Source of the DNA: Spiroplasma sp. SV19
GTDB lineage: Bacteria; Bacillota_I; Bacilli_A; Mycoplasmatales; Mycoplasmataceae
Assembly (NCBI RefSeq): GCF_030060925.1
Contig: NZ_CP045455.1
Location: 620,001 to 684,000 of the forward strand
Direction of reading: 5' to 3'
DNA: 64,000 nt
Below, piece after piece: positions 29,732 through 41,467 of the stretch. Both the position numbers and the translations under genes were made by a program. Every line of letters begins with the position of its first letter. Position 1 is the first letter of the stretch. The notes beneath the pieces were generated by a model. The model was not told where the DNA came from. It saw nothing but the letters and a program-made list of their open reading frames with translations, and did no database searches.

Positions 29732-30640
29732 TTAAACAATAATTTTAACGGGAACTTCTTGTTGTTCATTTGAGAGAAGATCGGAACTTAAAAATGTTAT
29801 TAACTGATCAATAATTCAATTAGAATCAATTTGAATGGCTTGATTTGCTGTTAAATAATTAGGTAATAAATTAGGATCAAAATTAACATTAATAATTTTC
29901 AATGCTACTGTTTTAATACTTTTGACAAGAAAATAACTATCTTCATCAACACAAATTACTGTTTCAATATGTTTATCAATGATAGTGTTTGTTAATGCTT
30001 CTAAATCAGCATCATAATCAGTCCCAGTTAAAACAAGATAATTAGTCATTAGACTTAAATCGTTACTAGCTTTAAAATAACCGCGATATAATGCTTTTCA
30101 CTCTGTTCCTAATGACAAATATAATGTTGCGTTTGTTTGGGGTGCAGTTTTAGTCACTAATTGGTACATTATTTTTTCAAAATCAAAATATAATGCTTGA
30201 AACTTATTATTTTGTTGGCCAAAAATAAGCACATTGGCATTATTTTCATATTTCTTTATTAAATTTGAAATTTCTTGATAATAACTAGTAAAAATAATTA
30301 TTTTCATATTTCATTGTTGTTGTAATGCCTGAAACTTTAAATCAAATAGTTTTTCATTCTCATTAATTAAAACAATATTGACCATAATATCATTATCGGC
30401 TAATTTATCAAATAAAAATTGAAGCATTTGGCAAGTTCATTTTGATATTTTATCAAAAATTAATAAAGTAGCATTCGTCTGCAAATGATTTTTTTTTAGC
30501 AAAAAATCATTTTGTTGTAAAATCGCATTAATACGTTCGCGCATTTCATCACTAATTGATCCACCACTAAAATAACGAGAAATCGTTCCGACCCCACAAC
30601 CAGCAATTTTAGCTAACTCTTTATAATTTTTAATTTTCAT
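29732..30640 (-). CDS. LacI-family-like transcription regulator
   Basis: 302 residues. The N-terminal helix-turn-helix is typical of LacI (YKELAKIAGCGVGTISRYFSGG, then an 'ERINAIL' hinge). The following domain (LLIFDKISKW..., VLIFGQQNNKF, VCVDEDSYF) fits a periplasmic-binding-protein fold, though it is diverged. Its start is coupled to the end of pcrA (GGAGG lies just before the pcrA stop). It is upstream of ptsH on the same strand, so it may control sugar use genes (inference). Confidence 0.75.
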
Positions 30641-30655
30641 CGTACTCAGCCTCCA

Positions 30656-32848
30656 TTATCCGATTTTTTTAATTGCCTGACTATCAGCAGAAATAATCTT
30701 AACATTATATGGACTTGGAAAAACAATTTGGACATTTTGGGCAATAATCTTTACAACAACACCAATCCCAAATAAATCATGACTAACAGTATCATTTACT
30801 TTCCATAAATTAGGTTTAAAAACTGGTTCAATATTTTTCTGTAAATGAAAAGATGAGACAATTTCGCCACTTGTTTTAACACCATCACGAATAACAAAAG
30901 GTTTTGACTTACTAAAAAATAATTCACTATTAACTCTTTGATAAAAATTTTCATCCAATTCCTTAATAAAACGCGAAGGAAAACGTTCATTTCCTGTAAT
31001 ATATGAATAACCTTCCGGATGACTCAAAAATAATAATTCTTGTGCTCTCGTAATCGCAACATATAATGTTCGACGTTCTTCTTCAATTTGATCATAGCCC
31101 ATTTTAATGGCTTGACTTGATGGAAAAATCCCTTCGTTTAAACCAACAATAAAAACAACCTTTTTTTCTAATCCTTTCGCATTATGAATTGTCATTAAAG
31201 AAACAGTATTATCAGTTAAATTATCACTGTCACTGTCAGTTTGTAAAGAAACTAATTGGAGGTATTCAGCTAGTAAATCAGTCCCGATTAATTCTTCGTT
31301 TTGTTGGTCAAATTTAACAACCGAAGCAATTAATTCTAAGATGTTTTCTTCACGTTCTTCTTCAAAATTATCACGTAAACGTTGTTGATAACCAGTTTTA
31401 TTTAATAATAACATTAAAAGATTTTCAATTGTTTTTGTTTTTGGTAATTCCATTAAAGCAGCTAAAATCCCTGCACGTAAATCAAATAAATTATGTTGTA
31501 AATTTGTTGGTAATAAATCAAAATGATCTGTTAACAGTGTTGTAAAAGTAATTGCTTGTTCTTTTAAAAGGGCCATAATTTGTTCAAACGCTTTTGGACC
31601 AATTTTTGGGGTCAACAATAATACTCGTTCTACCGCTAACTGATCATTATTCATAATTATTTTTAAGAACGCAAGAGCATCTTTAATTTCTTTTCGTTCA
31701 TAAAATTTGAAAGCACCAAAAATACGATACGAAATACCATAATCCGCTAAAGCAATTTCTAAATCACGTGATAAGTGATTTGCTCGATATAAAATTAAAA
31801 TATCTTTATAATCATAACTTTCTTGTTTAATTAATTCTTTAATTTTTCGCGCCACAAAATCACTTTCATCAATACTACTTGCGGCATAATACAAAATCGG
31901 TAACTGGCCTAATGCCTGATTTGTAAATAAGTCCTTTTCAACTCGGTTTTTATTATTTGCAATTAAATTATTAGCTAATGACAAAATACTTTGACTTGAG
32001 CGATAATTCTCATTCAAAATAATTGTCTCTGTCCCCGGAAAGTATTTCTCAAGGTCTAAAATTAATCTGACTTTTGCCCCACGTCACGAATAAATTGTTT
32101 GATCAGGGTCACCAACAACTGTAATGTTAGGATTATCACCAGCCAATCATTTAATGATATCAAATTGTAATTCATTTGTATCTTGAAATTCATCAACTAA
32201 AAAATAGTCAAAGCGGTTTTGCCACTTTTTTAACACTTCCGGATTATTCTTAAATAATTTATATGTCAATAAAATTAAATCATTAAAATCAAGACTTTTT
32301 AATTCTCTTAGTCGCGTTTCATAATGGTCATAAACCTCTGCTCAACGTTTTTCATCACCAATAGCATTACTCTTTGCACTAGCTGGACTAATAAAGTCAT
32401 TTTTCCAATTATTAATAAAATTCTTGACGATGCGACCTTCTTGGGCATCATATTTAACATTAAATGTCTTATAAATATTTCGTAAAATACTTTCTTGATC
32501 AGCCATATCAATAATATTAAAATCACGCTCGTAATTTAAAGCAACAATATCTTCACGTAAAATTCGGACACACAAAGCATGATAAGTTGAAATCCTGCAT
32601 CGCTTCCCATTAGCACCAATTAAAGCAACAATCCGTTCCTTCATTTCATTTGCAGCTTTATTAGTAAAAGTTACAGCACAAATTCGTCATGGTTCTAAAT
32701 TAGCATATTTAATTAAATAAGCAATTTTATTAATAATTACCCGTGTTTTACCACTACCCGCACCAGCAATAATTCGAACTGGACCTTTAATTGCTAATAC
32801 AGCTTCACGCTGATTTGGATTTAAATGTTCAATCAATTCATTTCCCAT
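30656..32848 (-). CDS. pcrA: ATP-dependent DNA helicase PcrA/UvrD
   Basis: SF1A helicase, 730 residues, acting in nucleotide-excision repair and removal of RecA. It begins [28 protein letters not shown] (Q-motif and Walker A). Motif II lies near 32180 and motif V is [20 protein letters not shown]. Motif VI is [15 protein letters not shown]. The tail ends in a Tudor-like fold. The ATG at 32848 is preferred to an upstream TTG in the same frame. Confidence 0.95.
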
Positions 32849-32887
32849 ACTCTTCTGTCCTTTCTCTTCAAACAATTACATTTTACC

Positions 32888-33646
32888 TTATAATTCATCA
32901 ATTTCTTTTAAAACTTCATCAGAAATATTTCCTGGTTGATCTTTTCGTAAATGAACATGTTCAGTATCTCTTGTTATTGTTTTTTTGGGGGCCTTTTTTT
33001 GTTTTTTGACAATTGGTTTTGTTCTAACATTGAACAAATGAAAATGACGGTCAAATAAAATCTGATGATTTGGATTTAACACAACGGCAAAAATTAAACC
33101 TAAATATCATAAAAAATAAATTGTTGTCACGATTCTAATAACAATTAAAGCTGTTGGGTTTTTGTTAGTTGTTCGGAATAAATCACCTAAATTCACATGA
33201 AAAATTAAATTTAAACTTAAATTTGTTAATAACACAATAAACCAGGGCAAAAAAATAATAAATAATTCTCGCGTAAAAATAACCCCTAATTTTAATTTTT
33301 GTTCTGCATTAACTAGTTTAATTTGAAACAAAAACTTTCCAATCGTTTTCCCATCCCAAAAATATGGCAAAAGAACAAAGTAACAAAAGAACAAGCAAAA
33401 TGTTACTCCAATAACCACAATTGGTGCTCAAACTGTTCGCTGTGCATCTCAAGAATTCATTGTTAAAGTTAAAATTAACGGGAGAACACTAGCAAGAATA
33501 ATATCAAAAAAACGCACTAAAATAACACGTAATGGTCGTGCTAATTGATGCAAGTTATAATCTTCGTTGGTTGTTGTTGTCATTGCTACATCATTACTAT
33601 CTTTGTTTGACATCGAATGATTAGTTTTATCGCCTAATTTTGACAT
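32888..33646 (-). CDS. RDD-family membrane protein
   Basis: 252 residues. The family motif of conserved Arg and Asp is in ARPLRVILVRFFDIILAS, with a later DGKTIGKFLFQIKLV. There are four to five hydrophobic segments and a basic cytoplasmic tail (KPIVKKQKKAPKK). RDD proteins are uncharacterised transporters or exporters. It lies between glycosyltransferase and pcrA. Confidence 0.8.
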
Positions 33647-33652
33647 AAAATC

Positions 33653-34624
33653 TTATTTGATATTTTCCTGTTTTCAATTTTTAATAAATCCTTTAATATC
33701 ACTAACAATTATTTTAAACTTTGGTTCTTGAATATCTTTAATGTATTTATTTTTAACAAAACTTTTATATCGTCGTTCCAATTTATTTTCAGTGCTATGA
33801 ATTGCTTTGACCGATAAGGCTTTATTGTTTTGCAAACGAACAAGGCGTAAAAATGTCACAAGACAAAAACGAATGAAGGCATATTCTAATTCTTCTTGAT
33901 ATTCACGATATAAGTTCAAATCACGATATAAATTAAAAATATAAATTCATTGTTTCAACAAATCAAAAACACTATAATTAACATCTCCTAATTCATAGTC
34001 AGCTAAAATATCTTCAATTGCTAAAAAACCATTGGTGTATGCTAAAATATTGTAAATAAAGAAAGCATCTGTTCGACGATAATCAAGTAAGGTAATGTTT
34101 TTTTGTAATACCAATTTACGACGAAAAATTTTAGTAAAAACTAACGAATGCGTATATGCTAATACTTCCTTATTTGTTTTTGGCGATAATAAAATATTAG
34201 CTTTATTGCGAATCTCACTATTACCTTTTGAATGCGGATAATGTAAACGAAACTCAACGATATCAATTTTTTTATGTTCAACTTGATATTTTGTCACGTT
34301 CTCTTTTAAAACAGCAACAGCTGTTTTATGAATAATTTCACCTTCATCAACAATCATAAAATAATCACCTTTGGCAATAGTAATCGCAGTATTAATACCA
34401 TATGAAAATCCTTGGCTCCGCAAATTTGTAATTACTTGCATTTTTTTCCCAACATTATAAAAATGCTCACTCATAAACTCTAATGATGGTGATTTGGACT
34501 GAAAACCAGTGTCATCAACTAAAACAATTTCATAATCATCATCAGTTTGGTCTTTAATTGACATTAATGTTTTCATTAGTTTGACAGGATTGTTTTGTGC
34601 TACAATAAGAAATGATAAAAACAT
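33653..34624 (-). CDS. Family 2 glycosyltransferase
   Basis: 323 residues with a GT-A fold: FLSFLIVAQNNPVKLMKTLMSIKDQ, the nucleotide-binding VLVDDTG, and DYFMIVDEGE where the metal-binding DxD normally stands. The C-terminal half is helical and basic with no membrane helix evident. Mollicutes use such enzymes for glycolipid or capsule synthesis. It precedes the RDD protein gene by six bases. Confidence 0.82.
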
Positions 34625-34711
34625 ACTAGTATCCTCCCTATTTATACTTGTAATAATTATAACATTTTAATTCTTTTTTTAGTATAATTATTATATTAGA
34701 CCAAAAAAGAA

Positions 34712-34750
34712 AATATTTAACCGCTTCAAAGTTAACTATGATTAAATATT
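34712..34750 (+). repeat. 9-bp inverted repeat before an unrecognised gene
   Basis: AATATTTAA and TTAAATATT, 21 bases apart, just upstream of the GGGAG ribosome site. In mRNA it could form a hairpin near the start; an operator is possible. Confidence 0.4.
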
Positions 34751-34768
34751 GCCATGGGAGATTTTAAA

Positions 34769-35251
34769 ATGGAAAATAAAACCTTACAAAAAATTTTGCA
34801 ACAAAGAAAAATTACAACAGCTGATGACATTATCTTTCGCACGATTTTTGATGTTTTAAGTACCCTTTTTACCGATGAAAATCATCTGTCAACGTTGGAA
34901 AAAGGTTATACCATTAACGAGCAACAACAAGTGTGATTTCCAAACATTATACCGCCCGACCGTCTAGCAACAGAAATTAAAAAGGGGTATGCTAATTATA
35001 TTGCTCTTGATGGTCAATATCTTTATCAATTTGATAGCACTAAAGATCTTGCCAAACGAAAAAAACTTGGCGACCAGCAAACGCAAAACCAAACACAATT
35101 TGTAGCTTTTGCAAAGTTTAATGAAAAAGCATTGGGCGTTGGTTATCATTTTGTTGGTGTCTTTTGCTTTAATGGTTATACCAGTCCGGATTGTCAAACA
35201 ATGATTTATAAGAAAATTGCCGATATTTATCATTTACCTAACAATAAATAG
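34769..35251 (+). CDS. Hypothetical protein, unrecognised
   Basis: 160 residues with no signal peptide or membrane segment. It has a helical start (MENKTLQKILQQRKIT) and an end YHFVGVFCFNGYTSPDC. It is divergent from the glycosyltransferase gene; its promoter (TATAAT at 34683) is in the shared 144-bp gap. The start at 34769 is preferred because GGGAG lies 8 bases upstream; the ATG at 34754 overlaps that site. Terminator follows. Function unknown. Confidence 0.6.
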
Positions 35252-35268
35252 CATTAATCATCACAATC

Positions 35269-35299
35269 AAAAACCATACTTAATCTTAAGTATGGTTTT
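35269..35299. terminator. Bidirectional terminator
   Basis: 14-bp stem AAAACCATACTTAA/TTAAGTATGGTTTT with loop TC, between convergent genes; the T- and A-rich flanks give a tail in either direction. It overlaps the end of the small gene at 35298-35480. Confidence 0.85.
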
Positions 35300-35480
35300 A
35301 AAAATTATAATTATTATCGCGATTTTGTTTTGCTGCTAATCGTTCTTGCTTTGCTACTTCACGAGCCATTTTTTTCACGCGTCCATAATCAAACGGATCA
35401 CGCTTTCCTGACCCTGCTTTAATATGCTTGCCAAAAAGATTAATTTTTCAAGTTCAATTTCTTTGTTTGAATCCCATCAT
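35298..35480 (-). CDS. Small basic hypothetical protein
   Basis: 60 residues, MMGFKQRNWTWKINLFGKHIKA..., a basic C-terminal helix (VKKMAREVAKQERLAAKQN). Two TGA Trp codons. Ribosome site AGGGGGAAAT. It is too small to assign; the composition is like a nucleic-acid- or ribosome-binding peptide. Confidence 0.55.
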
Positions 35481-35561
35481 TATTTCCCCCTATGTTTAAA
35501 CTATCAAGCCCTATTTATTTATGATACACGATATTAGACTATTTTTCAATTTTTAACTTAA

Positions 35562-35606
35562 AAAAGAAAAAATAATAAAAAAGGGTTATGTTAAAATCTC
35601 ATAACC
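35562..35606 (-). terminator. Terminator after map
   Basis: Stem GGTTATG/CATAACC, overlapping the last codons of map, followed on the minus strand by CTTTTTTATTATTTTTT. Confidence 0.75.
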
Positions 35607-36329
35607 AGTTTCTGTAATTAATATTGTGTGTTCAAAATGAGCACTCCCTAATCCTAACGCAGAAACAGGGGTTCAACCATCGGCTAACATTTTAATTGCT
35701 TTTGTGCCAATTTGAACCATTGGTTCAATACAAATCGTCATTCCTGCTTGTAATCGCATTCCTGTTCCAGCAACACCTACATTTGGAATCATTGGGTCTT
35801 CATGCAAAGCACGACCAATCCCATGACCAGTAAATTCTGTTGGTAAGTAAAAACCTTCTCCTTCAACATAAGTTTGAATTACTGCCCCAATATCACCAAT
35901 ACGAACCCCTGGTTTTAAAATTGCAATCGCTTTTGTTAAAGCTGTTTGTGTAACGGTCAGTAACTTAACATGCTCTGGATTTGGGTTGGCACCAACAATA
36001 ACGGTAAAAGCACCATCACTATTATATCCTTTATAAGCACACCCAGCATCAATCGAAACAAGATCACCCTCTTGAAACGAGACATTGTTTGGAATCCCAT
36101 GCACTAAGACGGTATTTAATGAAACACAAATTGCTGCTGGAAAATCATACAATCCCTTAAAATTAGGTTGACAATCATTCGCCGCAATAATTTCTTCTGC
36201 GCGTTGATTTAGCATCATTCCTGTTACACCTGGTTTAATCATTGCCCGTAATTCTTGGTGAATTTTTTTTAAAATGGCTCCCGCTTTGCGCATATATTCA
36301 ATTTCTTGGTTAGTTTTAATTGTAATCAT
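35586..36329 (-). CDS. map: Methionine aminopeptidase type I
   Basis: Removes the initiator Met from new proteins; 247 residues. The metal ligands are seen in SIDAGCAYKGYNSDGAFT (two Asp), the His in TGHGIGRALHE, Glu in IEPM, and the last Glu near the end. In most bacteria map lies between adk and infA. Here it follows rplQ and a terminator, with its own ribosome site (GGAGTT). Confidence 0.96.
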
Positions 36330-36361
36330 TTCTTGAACTCCATTTCTTTGTTTATTTTATC

Positions 36362-36396
36362 ACAAAAAGAAAAAACTAACGGACTGTTAGTTTTTT
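36362..36396 (-). terminator. Terminator of the S10-spc-alpha operon
   Basis: Perfect 11-bp stem AAAAAACTAAC/GTTAGTTTTTT, immediately after the rplQ stop with a TTTTTG tail on the minus strand. Confidence 0.82.
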
Positions 36397-36398
36397 CT

Positions 36399-36758
36399 TT
36401 ATACTAATTCAATAATTACCATTGGGGCATTATCCCCTTTTCGATTATCTAATTTTAAAATGCGGGTATAGCCCCCATTCCGGTTTTGATATTTTTTGGC
36501 AACACCATTAAATAACTTTTGCAATGCTGTTTCTTTTTCATTTGCATCAATGTCGCGTAAAAAACTAGCAGCACGACGACGCGCGTGCAAATCTTGTCGC
36601 TTTCCTAATGTAATTAATTTTTCAACATGAAGACGTAATTCTTTTGCCCGTGTTTCAGTAATTTCTAATCGTTCATTAATAATTAATTCTGTTGCTAAAT
36701 TACGCATTAAGCCATTTCGTCAAGCTGTATTTTTTCCTCTTTTTTGTTGATATGACAT
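36399..36758 (-). CDS. rplQ: 50S ribosomal protein L17
   Basis: 119 residues with the family pattern [20 protein letters not shown] and ...[19 protein letters not shown]. The first Trp is TGA, so the start (36758) is earlier than a standard-code reading suggests. It ends the 28-gene run from rpsJ. Confidence 0.97.
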
Positions 36759-36776
36759 AACATTCTTCCTCCCTTC

Positions 36777-37730
36777 CTAATCACGACGAAAGTGTAAACC
36801 TAATTGCGCCACTTTGTCTTTAATTTCTGTTAGTGATTTTTTCCCTAAGTTTCTAATATCTTGAATTTCGTCTTCTGTTTTTGAAACTAAATCACGGAGC
36901 GTATCAATTTTTGCTCTTTTTAAACAGTTTTGTGAACGTTGGGTAAATTCTAACTCATCAATACTACGATCTAATTCATCTTCTTCTGTTTCAGTTTCTG
37001 ATGAAATAATTTGTGTTGCTTTAATTGCTTCGTTTAAATTAACAAAGAATTCTAGGTGCTCAGTAATAACTTTTGCTGCCATTGCCACCGCATTAACTGG
37101 TGTAATTGAACTATCTGTTTGAATTTCTAATTCTAATTTTTCTAAATCGGCATTTTTTCCAACTTTTGTTGGTTCAACATTATATGCCACACGTTGAATT
37201 GGACAATAATTTGAATCAATTACAATTAAATCCGCATATTTTTTTTCTTTTTTATTGTCCGTAAATGATTTATAACCACGAGAATTACGCGCATGTAATT
37301 CTAATTCTAATTCCCCACCTTTAGCAATTGTTGCTAACAACAAATTGCCATTAATAATTTCAACTCCCGTTGGGACCACTAAATCTTTCGCGTAAACTTC
37401 TCCTTCTTTTGAAGAAACAACCTTTAAGATTACTGATTCACCATCAGGAATAATATCTTGGTTAATTTTTAATACTAAATTCTTAATATTTAAAATTATT
37501 TTTGTAACATGTTCAACAACCCCTGGAATAGCAGTAAATTCATGCGAAGCCCCTTTAATGCGAACTGCAAAAACAGCGGCCCCCGGTGTTGCTGATAACA
37601 ATGTTCGACGTAAGGCATTCCCCAATGTTACGCCAAACCCGCGCTCTAAGGGTTCTACTAAAAACTTTCCATAATTATTTGCTTTGTCTTCTGCTTGTAA
37701 TTTAAATTCTGGTCTAATAAATTGTTTCAT
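36777..37730 (-). CDS. rpoA: RNA polymerase alpha subunit
   Basis: 317 residues: N-terminal assembly domain (residues 1-230, [16 protein letters not shown]) and C-terminal DNA- and activator-binding domain ([13 protein letters not shown]). The C-terminal domain is complete, so UP-element or activator contacts are possible. The linker is acidic. It is in the standard alpha operon place. Confidence 0.98.
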   Translation of the reverse strand: MKQFIRPEFKLQAEDKANNYGKFLVEPLERGFGVTLGNALRRTLLSATPGAAVFAVRIKGASHEFTAIPGVVEHVTKIILNIKNLVLKINQDIIPDGESVILKVVSSKEGEVYAKDLVVPTGVEIINGNLLLATIAKGGELELELHARNSRGYKSFTDNKKEKKYADLIVIDSNYCPIQRVAYNVEPTKVGKNADLEKLELEIQTDSSITPVNAVAMAAKVITEHLEFFVNLNEAIKATQIISSETETEEDELDRSIDELEFTQRSQNCLKRAKIDTLRDLVSKTEDEIQDIRNLGKKSLTEIKDKVAQLGLHFRRD

Positions 37731-37745
37731 CGCCTAATCCTTCTC

Positions 37746-38135
37746 CTATCCTCTTGGTCTTTTTGGTGGTCGTGCCCCATTGTGAGGAATTGGCGTTACA
37801 TCTTTAATTGAAGTAATTTCTAATCCAATTGCTTGAATACTACGAACCGCAGCATCCCGCCCTGGACCCGGTCCTTTTACTTCAACTTGAACACTATTCA
37901 TTCCGTGTTCTTGACTTGCTTTACCAGCAGCTTCAGCAACCATTTGGGCAGCATAAGGGGTTGATTTTTTGCTTCCCTTAAAACCCATTGCTCCTGCTGA
38001 TGATCATGAAATGACATTACCTGCTTCATCGGAAATTGTAACAATTGTATTATTGAAAGTTGAATGAATATGTGCAATCCCTTTTAGGATATTTTTCTTA
38101 ACTTTTTTCTTATTCGTTGATTTTTTAACAGCCAT
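37746..38135 (-). CDS. rpsK: 30S ribosomal protein S11
   Basis: 129 residues. The conserved [33 protein letters not shown] and the end [13 protein letters not shown] are present. The start at 38135 is used; a standard-code reading would lose the first ~45 residues because of a TGA Trp. Confidence 0.97.
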
Positions 38136-38152
38136 AATATTCTCCTTATCTA

Positions 38153-38518
38153 TTATTTTTTCTTGTTAGCAACTGTTTTACGTGGTCCTTTAACCGTACG
38201 TGCATTTTGCTTTGAAGATTGTCCGCGCGCTGGTAAACTTTTACGATGACGCATCCCACGGTAACTCCCAATTTCCATTAAACGTTTAATATTCAAAGCG
38301 ACTTCACGTCGTAAGTCACCTTCGGTTTTTAGTTTTGCAATTTCATTCCTAATTGTTGTTAATTCATCTTCTGATAAATCTTTTACCCGAATATCTTCTG
38401 ATATTTTTGCTTCTTTTAAAATTTTTTGTGATTGTGGTTTTCCAATTCCATAAATGTAAGTCAATGCAATTACAACGCGCTTATCATTTGGAATATCCAC
38501 TCCGCCAATACGTGCCAT
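38153..38518 (-). CDS. rpsM: 30S ribosomal protein S13
   Basis: 121 residues. [18 protein letters not shown] at the start and [25 protein letters not shown] near the end are typical. It contacts 16S rRNA helix 41 and the 50S subunit (bridge B1). Confidence 0.97.
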   Translation of the reverse strand: MARIGGVDIPNDKRVVIALTYIYGIGKPQSQKILKEAKISEDIRVKDLSEDELTTIRNEIAKLKTEGDLRREVALNIKRLMEIGSYRGMRHRKSLPARGQSSKQNARTVKGPRKTVANKKK

Positions 38519-38535
38519 ATTCTTCCCGTCCTTTC

Positions 38536-38649
38536 TTAACCTTGTCGTTGTTTATGTTTTGGTTGTGAACAAATTATCATCACACGCCCTTTTCTTCTAA
38601 TTACACGACATTTGTCGCAGATTTTTTTAACTGATGATCTTACTTTCAT
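38536..38649 (-). CDS. rpmJ: 50S ribosomal protein L36
   Basis: 37 residues, [20 protein letters not shown], with the zinc-binding pattern C-x2-C...C-x4-H (CDKC, ICSQPKH). Zinc-type L36, in place between infA and rpsM. Confidence 0.96.
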   Translation of the reverse strand: MKVRSSVKKICDKCRVIRRKGRVMIICSQPKHKQRQG

Positions 38650-38690
38650 CGTGTATTCTCCTTTACCAAAATTTTATTTTGTTATTTTTC

Positions 38691-38909
38691 TTATTTATGT
38701 CTAAAAATAATCCGCCCACGTTCTAAGTCATAAGGTGACATTTCGACAACTACTGTATCCCCGGGTAAAATGCGAATGTAATTCATCCGGATTTTACCCG
38801 AAACGTGAGCTAAAATAACTGCCCCATTTTCTAGTTTCACCTTAAACATTGTATTTGGTAATACTTCTAAAATTGTTCCTTGTACTTCTAATAAATCAGT
38901 TTTGGCCAT
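38691..38909 (-). CDS. infA: Translation initiation factor IF-1
   Basis: 72 residues, S1-type OB fold: [23 protein letters not shown] and the end [15 protein letters not shown]. The ATG (MAKTDLL) at 38909 is chosen over an upstream TTG because it has GGAGG and the family start. Confidence 0.97.
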   Translation of the reverse strand: MAKTDLLEVQGTILEVLPNTMFKVKLENGAVILAHVSGKIRMNYIRILPGDTVVVEMSPYDLERGRIIFRHK

Positions 38910-38933
38910 TTTATCTATTACCTCCAATCCCCA

Positions 38934-39572
38934 TTATTTTAGAACTGCCATAATTTGATCTCATACAGCATGTCCTTCCATATCAGCATCAATAACAGTT
39001 AGTACTTGCTGATTTAAATAATACTGCACTAAAGGTGCTGTATCATTTTGATAAGCTGCTAACCTAATTTTAATTTTTTCTTCGCTATCATCTTTCCGTT
39101 GTACTAATGGTGTTTGATCATCATCACAAACTCATTGTACTTTTGGTGGAAACGCGGTGCGATGATATGTCCGTCCACAAGTTGGACAAGTTAAACGTCC
39201 CACAATGCGATCAACCAATTTTCCTTCGTCAATTTCAAAATATAAAGTATGATCAATTTTACTATTTAATTTTTGCAATAACTGGTCTAATTTTTCAGCT
39301 TGCGTAATTGTTCTTGGAAAACCATCTCAAATTAAATCTCCACTTATTGTTTGTAAATGTTGTTCAACCATTTCAATCATAAGATCATCAGGAACTAGCT
39401 TTCCTTGTTCTGAATACTGCTGGCAAAGTAATCCTGATGGTGTTTTCCGGTTAATGTTATCGCGAATAATATTTCCCGTTGAAAGATGTGTAAAGCCAAA
39501 TTGTTTTACTAAATGCTCAGACTGGGTTCCTTTCCCGCTGCCTGGTGCTCCTAACAAAATAATGTTTCGCAT
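38934..39572 (-). CDS. adk: Adenylate kinase
   Basis: ATP + AMP to 2 ADP; 212 residues. The P-loop is LLGAPGSGKGTQ; the AMP site is STGNIIRD. The lid is of the zinc type, CPTCGRTYH, then C and D (WVCDDD) in the usual C-x2-C-x16-C-x2-D spacing. It lies between secY and infA. Confidence 0.97.
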
Positions 39573-39590
39573 TGTTTGTTCTCTGGCTTT

Positions 39591-41018
39591 CTATCATAAG
39601 TATGAATCTTTTGTTTCATCTTCTAACTTTTGTGACTTTTTGTCAATAAAAGCTTGTTGGGTAATACGACCCTTAACTTGACGCATTGTCTCTAAAGCAA
39701 CCGAAACCATAATAATTAACCCCGTTCCCCCAATTGCTAACGCACTTGGTAATGATGTTAACTTACTAATAACATATGGTAAAATCGCAATTGCTGCTAA
39801 AAAGACTGACCCTAAAATACTTAAACGGTTAATAGTTCCTTTAATATATTTTTCTGTTTCTTTCCCAGGACGAACCCCTGGAATAAAAGTTCCGGCTTTC
39901 TGGAAATTCTCCGCAATCTTTTCGGGATTCATTTGAACTTGTGAATACAAGAACGTAAATAAAATTGTTCACACTGCATAAATAATAATTCCTGGTCATG
40001 TACTAAACGATAAGTAATTATTCGTAAATTGAACAAAACCATTCGTTGGATTGCTAACACTAATAATTTGAGCGACCGTAATTGGCGCTGAAATCAATGC
40101 TGAGGCAAAAATTACTGGAATAACTCCTGCAGAATTAATTTTTAAGGGTAAGAAGGGACGATTATTTTCATCACCCGATGCTAACCCACTTCCGGTTTGC
40201 TGAATTGGTAATTTACGTTCTGATTCATTTAACATTACAACAAACAACACAACTAACAAGAACATTACAACATATACTAAGAATTTTAAAATTCCATCAA
40301 ATAATAAATTAATATCCTCTTGTCCTGAAATTCAAAACTTAAATGTTGTTTGTAAATTACTTGGTAATTGCGCAACAATCCCCGCAAAAATAATTAACGA
40401 AACCCCATTTCCAATTCCTTTAATTGTCATTTGGTCTGCTAATCATAACATTAACATTGTTCCCGCAATTAAAGCGGTTGGAACTAATAAATAATAGAAA
40501 ATTGGGCTTCCGGTTCCAAAATCAGATGAATCTCATTTTGGCGAAATGATTCCTTGGTTAGCCATAGTGAAAATCGTCGCAATTCCTTGCATAATTGCAA
40601 ATGGAATTGTTAATCATTTTGTTAAACGATCTAATTTTTTGCGACCGCGTTCCCCACTCTTCGCTCAACGCGATAGAGGAGGGATAACATCGGTTGATAA
40701 TAACTGAACAATAATTGAAGCAGTAATATATGGTGAAACTCCTAAAGCTAAGATAGAAAACTTCCCTAGTGTTCCTCCTCCCAACATCGAAATCAAACTA
40801 AAGAACTGATCATTGTTTGATAGATCTTGGAAGTTTTGTGAAATTGTAACACCTGGGACTGTTAAATAACTTCCCAAGCGGATTAAAACTAAAACTAATA
40901 AGGTAAAGCCAATTCGTTTCATCAAATCTTTATTTTTAACAAAGAAATTTGATGATTTAACAATATCAACATCACCATTTTTACGGGTTGTTTTTCTTTT
41001 TTTTGCCTTAGTTTTCAC
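39591..41018 (-). CDS. secY: Preprotein translocase channel SecY
   Basis: Membrane channel of 475 residues with ten helices: [29 protein letters not shown], and the cytosolic loops. The GTG start overlaps the TAG of rplO (TAGTG), with GGAGG upstream. A basic N-terminus of 18 residues ([15 protein letters not shown]) is longer than in many homologues. Confidence 0.96.
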
Positions 41019-41455
41019 TATATTACCTCCACTTTTCCTCCAACTTTTTCAATTGCTGCTTTTGCAGTTTGTGAAATTTTGTTAACTTTAACATTAACAC
41101 TCTTAGATATTGTACCATTCCCTAAGATTTTAATTAATTCTTTTTCATTTTTTAGCACTTTTTTTGCAACTAATGTTTGATGGTTAATGTCATTTAAACC
41201 TAGTTTTTCTAAATCATTTAAGTTTAATAAAGTATAAGTTTTTGTTGAAATATTAGTAAACCCAACTTTTGGTAAACGGCGAAAGATTGGCGTTTGTCCC
41301 CCTTCAAAACCAGGGCGAACTCCACCACCAGTACGAGCATTTTGCCCCTTATGACCTTTCCCTGAAGTTTTACCAAGTCCTGATGAAGTTCCTCGTCCTA
41401 AGCATTTCTTACTATGACGAGCTCCTTCGCTATATTGTAATTCGTTTAATTTCAT
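41018..41455 (-). CDS. rplO: 50S ribosomal protein L15
   Basis: 145 residues, with [25 protein letters not shown] and the C-terminal pattern [14 protein letters not shown]. rpmD (L30), normally between rpsE and rplO, is missing, as in most Mollicutes. Confidence 0.97.
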   Translation of the reverse strand: MKLNELQYSEGARHSKKCLGRGTSSGLGKTSGKGHKGQNARTGGGVRPGFEGGQTPIFRRLPKVGFTNISTKTYTLLNLNDLEKLGLNDINHQTLVAKKVLKNEKELIKILGNGTISKSVNVKVNKISQTAKAAIEKVGGKVEVI

Positions 41456-41467
41456 CTTCCTTACCTC

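Noticed and set aside
30796-30990. Alternate-frame minus-strand frames inside pcrA and elsewhere (also 32308-32526, 23377-23697).
   Set aside because: They lie in other frames of well-supported genes and have no start signals or protein-like composition.
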